Source: Candidatus Vecturithrix granuli
GTDB lineage: Bacteria > Moduliflexota > Moduliflexia > Moduliflexales > Moduliflexaceae
Direction of reading: 5' to 3'
Assembly (NCBI GenBank): GCA_000739535.1
Contig: DF820463.1
Location: 318,195 to 382,194 of the forward strand
DNA: 64,000 nucleotides
This document shows, piece by piece, positions 62,356 to 64,000 of this stretch; within the stretch, counting starts at the first letter, position 1, and each line of letters starts with the position of its first letter. The notes under the pieces were generated by a model, which ran no database searches, was not told the DNA's origin, and saw only the letters and a list, made by a program, of their open reading frames with translations. Made by a program: the position numbers and the translations under genes.

Positions 62356-63576
62356 ATGAAAAATTTTAGAGTATATCAATGTGGTATCTTTATTCTTGTG
62401 GGATTGCTTTTACTGGGAAGCGCGGGTCAGAGTTTTGCTCAGGTTCGTCCGCGAGAATCAGCCCCGGAAACACGCAAAATTGTGCCGCAGCCCAGAGACA
62501 ATATTACGGTGGATTTGTGGTTTGACAAACAATGCGGGGCCTCGTATCGGCAGGGTGAAAAAATTATGATTAATTTTCGCACAAATGTCGATGCATACCT
62601 GACACTCTATGATATTGATACCCGTGGAGAGGTTTCTGTGCTGTTCCCAAACCGCCATTATCCGAATAATTTTGTACGAGGCGGGGCGACTTACACGATT
62701 CCGACGCCGAATTATTCGTATGATCTGATTGTTGAAGGCCCGGAAGGCATTGAATATGTAGATGCGGTGGCGTCAACAGACCCATATTATCAATGGGAAT
62801 ACAATCGAGGCGAACCGCAGTGGCTGCGCGACTGGGGGTTAAAAGGCCGAAGCGTCAATAGAGAACCCTCTAAGAACTATAAGCGCAGTGCGGAATATCA
62901 AAATCGTCCACAGGAATTTGGTTCTGAAGGGGAACAAAGTTTAGCAAGAAATTTTTCGCTGTCCGGTCAATTACGCGAAGATATCAAAGCTAAGATTGTT
63001 ACCCGGCCGCGTGTGGTTGAAAGTCCGCGCCAGGAAGATTACGGCACTGCGACCTGTTATTTCTATGTGGTCGGGTATCCAGGCCAGCCACAGCCGTATC
63101 CGACGCAGCCGCCGTATCCGCCGCAGCCCTATCCCTCGCGCGAAGAGTATCTGCGGCAGCAGCAGCAGGATTTTCAGCGGATTCCCGGGTTTGATGCCAG
63201 ATTATCAGGCGAACGATTGCTGGTGATGATTCCGAATACGATCCTCTTTGATTTCGACTCGTATGCGTTACGTTATGAAGCGCGCCTGGATTTGGATCGA
63301 GTGACAGATATCCTGCTGCGCTACCCTGAAACGACGATCGTTGTCGCTGGCCATACTGATAGTATTGGTGATGAGAATTATAATCAGCGACTTTCCGAAT
63401 ACCGGGCGCAATCGGTCGCGAATTATCTCGTAAGTCGGGGAGTTCAATCCTATCGAATCAGCGCGGTTGGTTACGGCGAGAGCATGCCGATGGCCTCAAA
63501 CGCCACTGAAAGCGGACGGCAGCGCAATCGCCGGGTCGAACTGGAAATTCGCGTGAATCCAAAATACGGTATGTAA
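62356..63576 (+). CDS. OmpA-family protein with DUF4384-like region
   Basis: Protein of 406 aa. A signal peptide (about residues 1-28, cut near SFA-Q), a DUF4384-type beta domain (about 45-145: NITVDLWFDKQC...GEVSVLFPNRHY) and a Pro/Tyr/Gln-rich linker (about 235-270) precede a C-terminal OmpA peptidoglycan-binding domain (ILFDFDSYALRYEARLDLDRV, AGHTDSIGDENYNQRLSEYRA, then NRRVELEI; about 290-400). Asp in AGHTD and Arg in RNRR are the diaminopimelate ligands. It links the outer envelope to peptidoglycan. AGGAGG (62341-62346) is 9 nt before the ATG at 62356, and the longer frame is unsupported. Confidence 0.9.
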   Translation: MKNFRVYQCGIFILVGLLLLGSAGQSFAQVRPRESAPETRKIVPQPRDNITVDLWFDKQCGASYRQGEKIMINFRTNVDAYLTLYDIDTRGEVSVLFPNRHYPNNFVRGGATYTIPTPNYSYDLIVEGPEGIEYVDAVASTDPYYQWEYNRGEPQWLRDWGLKGRSVNREPSKNYKRSAEYQNRPQEFGSEGEQSLARNFSLSGQLREDIKAKIVTRPRVVESPRQEDYGTATCYFYVVGYPGQPQPYPTQPPYPPQPYPSREEYLRQQQQDFQRIPGFDARLSGERLLVMIPNTILFDFDSYALRYEARLDLDRVTDILLRYPETTIVVAGHTDSIGDENYNQRLSEYRAQSVANYLVSRGVQSYRISAVGYGESMPMASNATESGRQRNRRVELEIRVNPKYGM

Positions 63577-63591
63577 CTTGTACTCGACGCT

Positions 63592-63691
63592 CCCTGTCAA
63601 GGTTCTGAAACCTGGCAGGGATTTAAAACATCCAATCTCAAAACACCTTATCCTCGGATTGAAGGACTCAACGACTATTTCCTTCAATCCG
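63592..63691. repeat. Two hairpins after the OmpA-family gene
   Basis: CCCTGTCAAGGTT pairs with AACCTGGCAGGG (63592-63620), and CGGATTGAAGGA (63655-63666) pairs perfectly with TCCTTCAATCCG (63680-63691). They follow the stop by 16 and 79 bp and are probably the transcript end. Confidence 0.6.
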
Positions 63692-63783
63692 GGGTTGTTA
63701 TCTCTCAATCACCTTCTTTCTTGTTGTATCTTTCCTTTCTTCCTAAGAGCAATCAGAAATTTTCAACCGTATGAAGTTTCTCC

Positions 63784-63812
63784 TTGACTGTAAAAGGAAA
63801 ATTTTCGATAAT
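63784..63812 (+). promoter_or_regulatory. Promoter near right edge
   Basis: TTGACT (63784-63789), 17-nt spacer, GATAAT (63807-63812). It precedes the palindrome at 63816-63949, which would then lie in the leader of the next gene. Confidence 0.6.
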
Positions 63813-63815
63813 ATG

Positions 63816-63949
63816 ATAACGTGAGTTCGGGATAAGAAAAACGCCGTAAAAGTCTCAAAAGGACGGGACCTGGTAGCCCAGGGTTCACCCCCTGGGCTAC
63901 CAGATTTCGCCCCGTTGGGGCTTAAAAACTTATCTCGAACTTACGTTAT
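63816..63949. repeat. 134-bp palindrome with inner GGTAGCCCAGGG hairpin
   Basis: Outer arms ATAACGTGAGTTCGGGATAAG (63816-63836) and CTTATCTCGAACTTACGTTAT (63929-63949) match at 19 of 21 positions. Inside, CTGGTAGCCCAGGG pairs with CCTGGGCTACCAG (63870-63903), followed by a CCCCGTTGGGG hairpin. It sits between the promoter and the partial gene at the edge, and shares GGGCTACCAG with the left-edge hairpin. Confidence 0.8.
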
Positions 63950-63988
63950 GATAAAACGTGGTATGCTTCAAGAAAGGGGGATAGAGAG

Positions 63989-64000
63989 ATGGAAGAAGTC
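63989..64000 (+). CDS. Possible start of a gene cut by the window edge
   Basis: ATG at 63989 with GAAAGGGGGATAGAGAG upstream; only four codons are visible. The promoter at 63784 points toward it. Confidence 0.3.

Overview
The window comes from a diderm (Gram-negative-type) bacterium. It carries an LptD outer-membrane protein, an OmpA-family protein, an SPOR-domain protein, TRAP and ABC solute-binding proteins with signal peptides, and a lipoprotein. Shine-Dalgarno sites are mostly AAGGAGG-like, and several sigma-70-type promoters are readable. Signalling capacity is very high: five histidine kinases, three stand-alone or cyclase-linked receivers, three chemoreceptor loci, an HPt protein and a 14-repeat propeller sensor. 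From memory this resembles large signalling-rich genomes such as those of Modulibacteria (KSB3), but nothing here proves the phylum. No rRNA, tRNA, CRISPR array or intact insertion sequence was seen.

Layout. 1-1.6 kb: an orphan N6-adenine-type DNA methyltransferase. 1.6-7.3 kb: a catabolic island with a GntR/FadR-type regulator, a complete TRAP transporter (DctP, DctQ, DctM), an SDR dehydrogenase and an N-acetylneuraminate-lyase-like aldolase; tandem ATGGTA repeats in the regulator's promoter recall NanR operators. 7.4-19.5 kb, all minus strand: a signalling array of three receiver-kinase fusions, two single receivers, a giant propeller/PAS kinase and a receiver-adenylate cyclase, with no DNA-binding output. 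19.9-24.8 kb: a chemoreceptor gene broken by an in-frame TAG, a secreted Cache protein, an intact chemoreceptor and a histidine phosphatase. 25-29.2 kb: an iron/phosphonate-type ABC importer. 29.3-31.3 kb: a type II restriction-modification pair with a well-formed promoter. 31.6-34.6 kb: a SpoIIAA-like protein, a decayed iron-type alcohol dehydrogenase fragment and a membrane histidine kinase.

34.7-46.3 kb, minus strand: pyridoxal kinase, a GT-C-like membrane protein, a second orphan DNA methyltransferase, and an envelope block in the order SPOR protein, LptD, coiled-coil methyltransferase, GT4 glycosyltransferase. 46.3-51.1 kb: a gene-poor stretch with a 161-bp nested palindrome, then a PAS-GAF-PAS kinase and RtcB. 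51.4-53.8 kb: a tiny repeat lipoprotein and two secreted proteins, one joining a transglutaminase-elicitor-like region to a LecA-like lectin region. 54.1-56.1 kb: an endonuclease III homologue overlapping a B12-binding radical SAM gene. 56.2-60.5 kb: a poly-HAMP chemoreceptor with an HPt-TPR protein. 60.9-63.6 kb: threonine aldolase and an OmpA/DUF4384 protein.

Hairpin repeats fill many intergenic gaps. One family (CCGGGTTTCTTCAAGAAACCCGG type) often sits on stop codons and probably acts as a terminator. A second family of long palindromes carries a GAGCGAAGTCGAA core. The main leads are the amber-interrupted chemoreceptor, the shared C-terminal EFER[F/Y] tail of the chemoreceptors, a kinase subtype with about 100 residues inserted between the two DHp helices, and the receiver/kinase/cyclase array.
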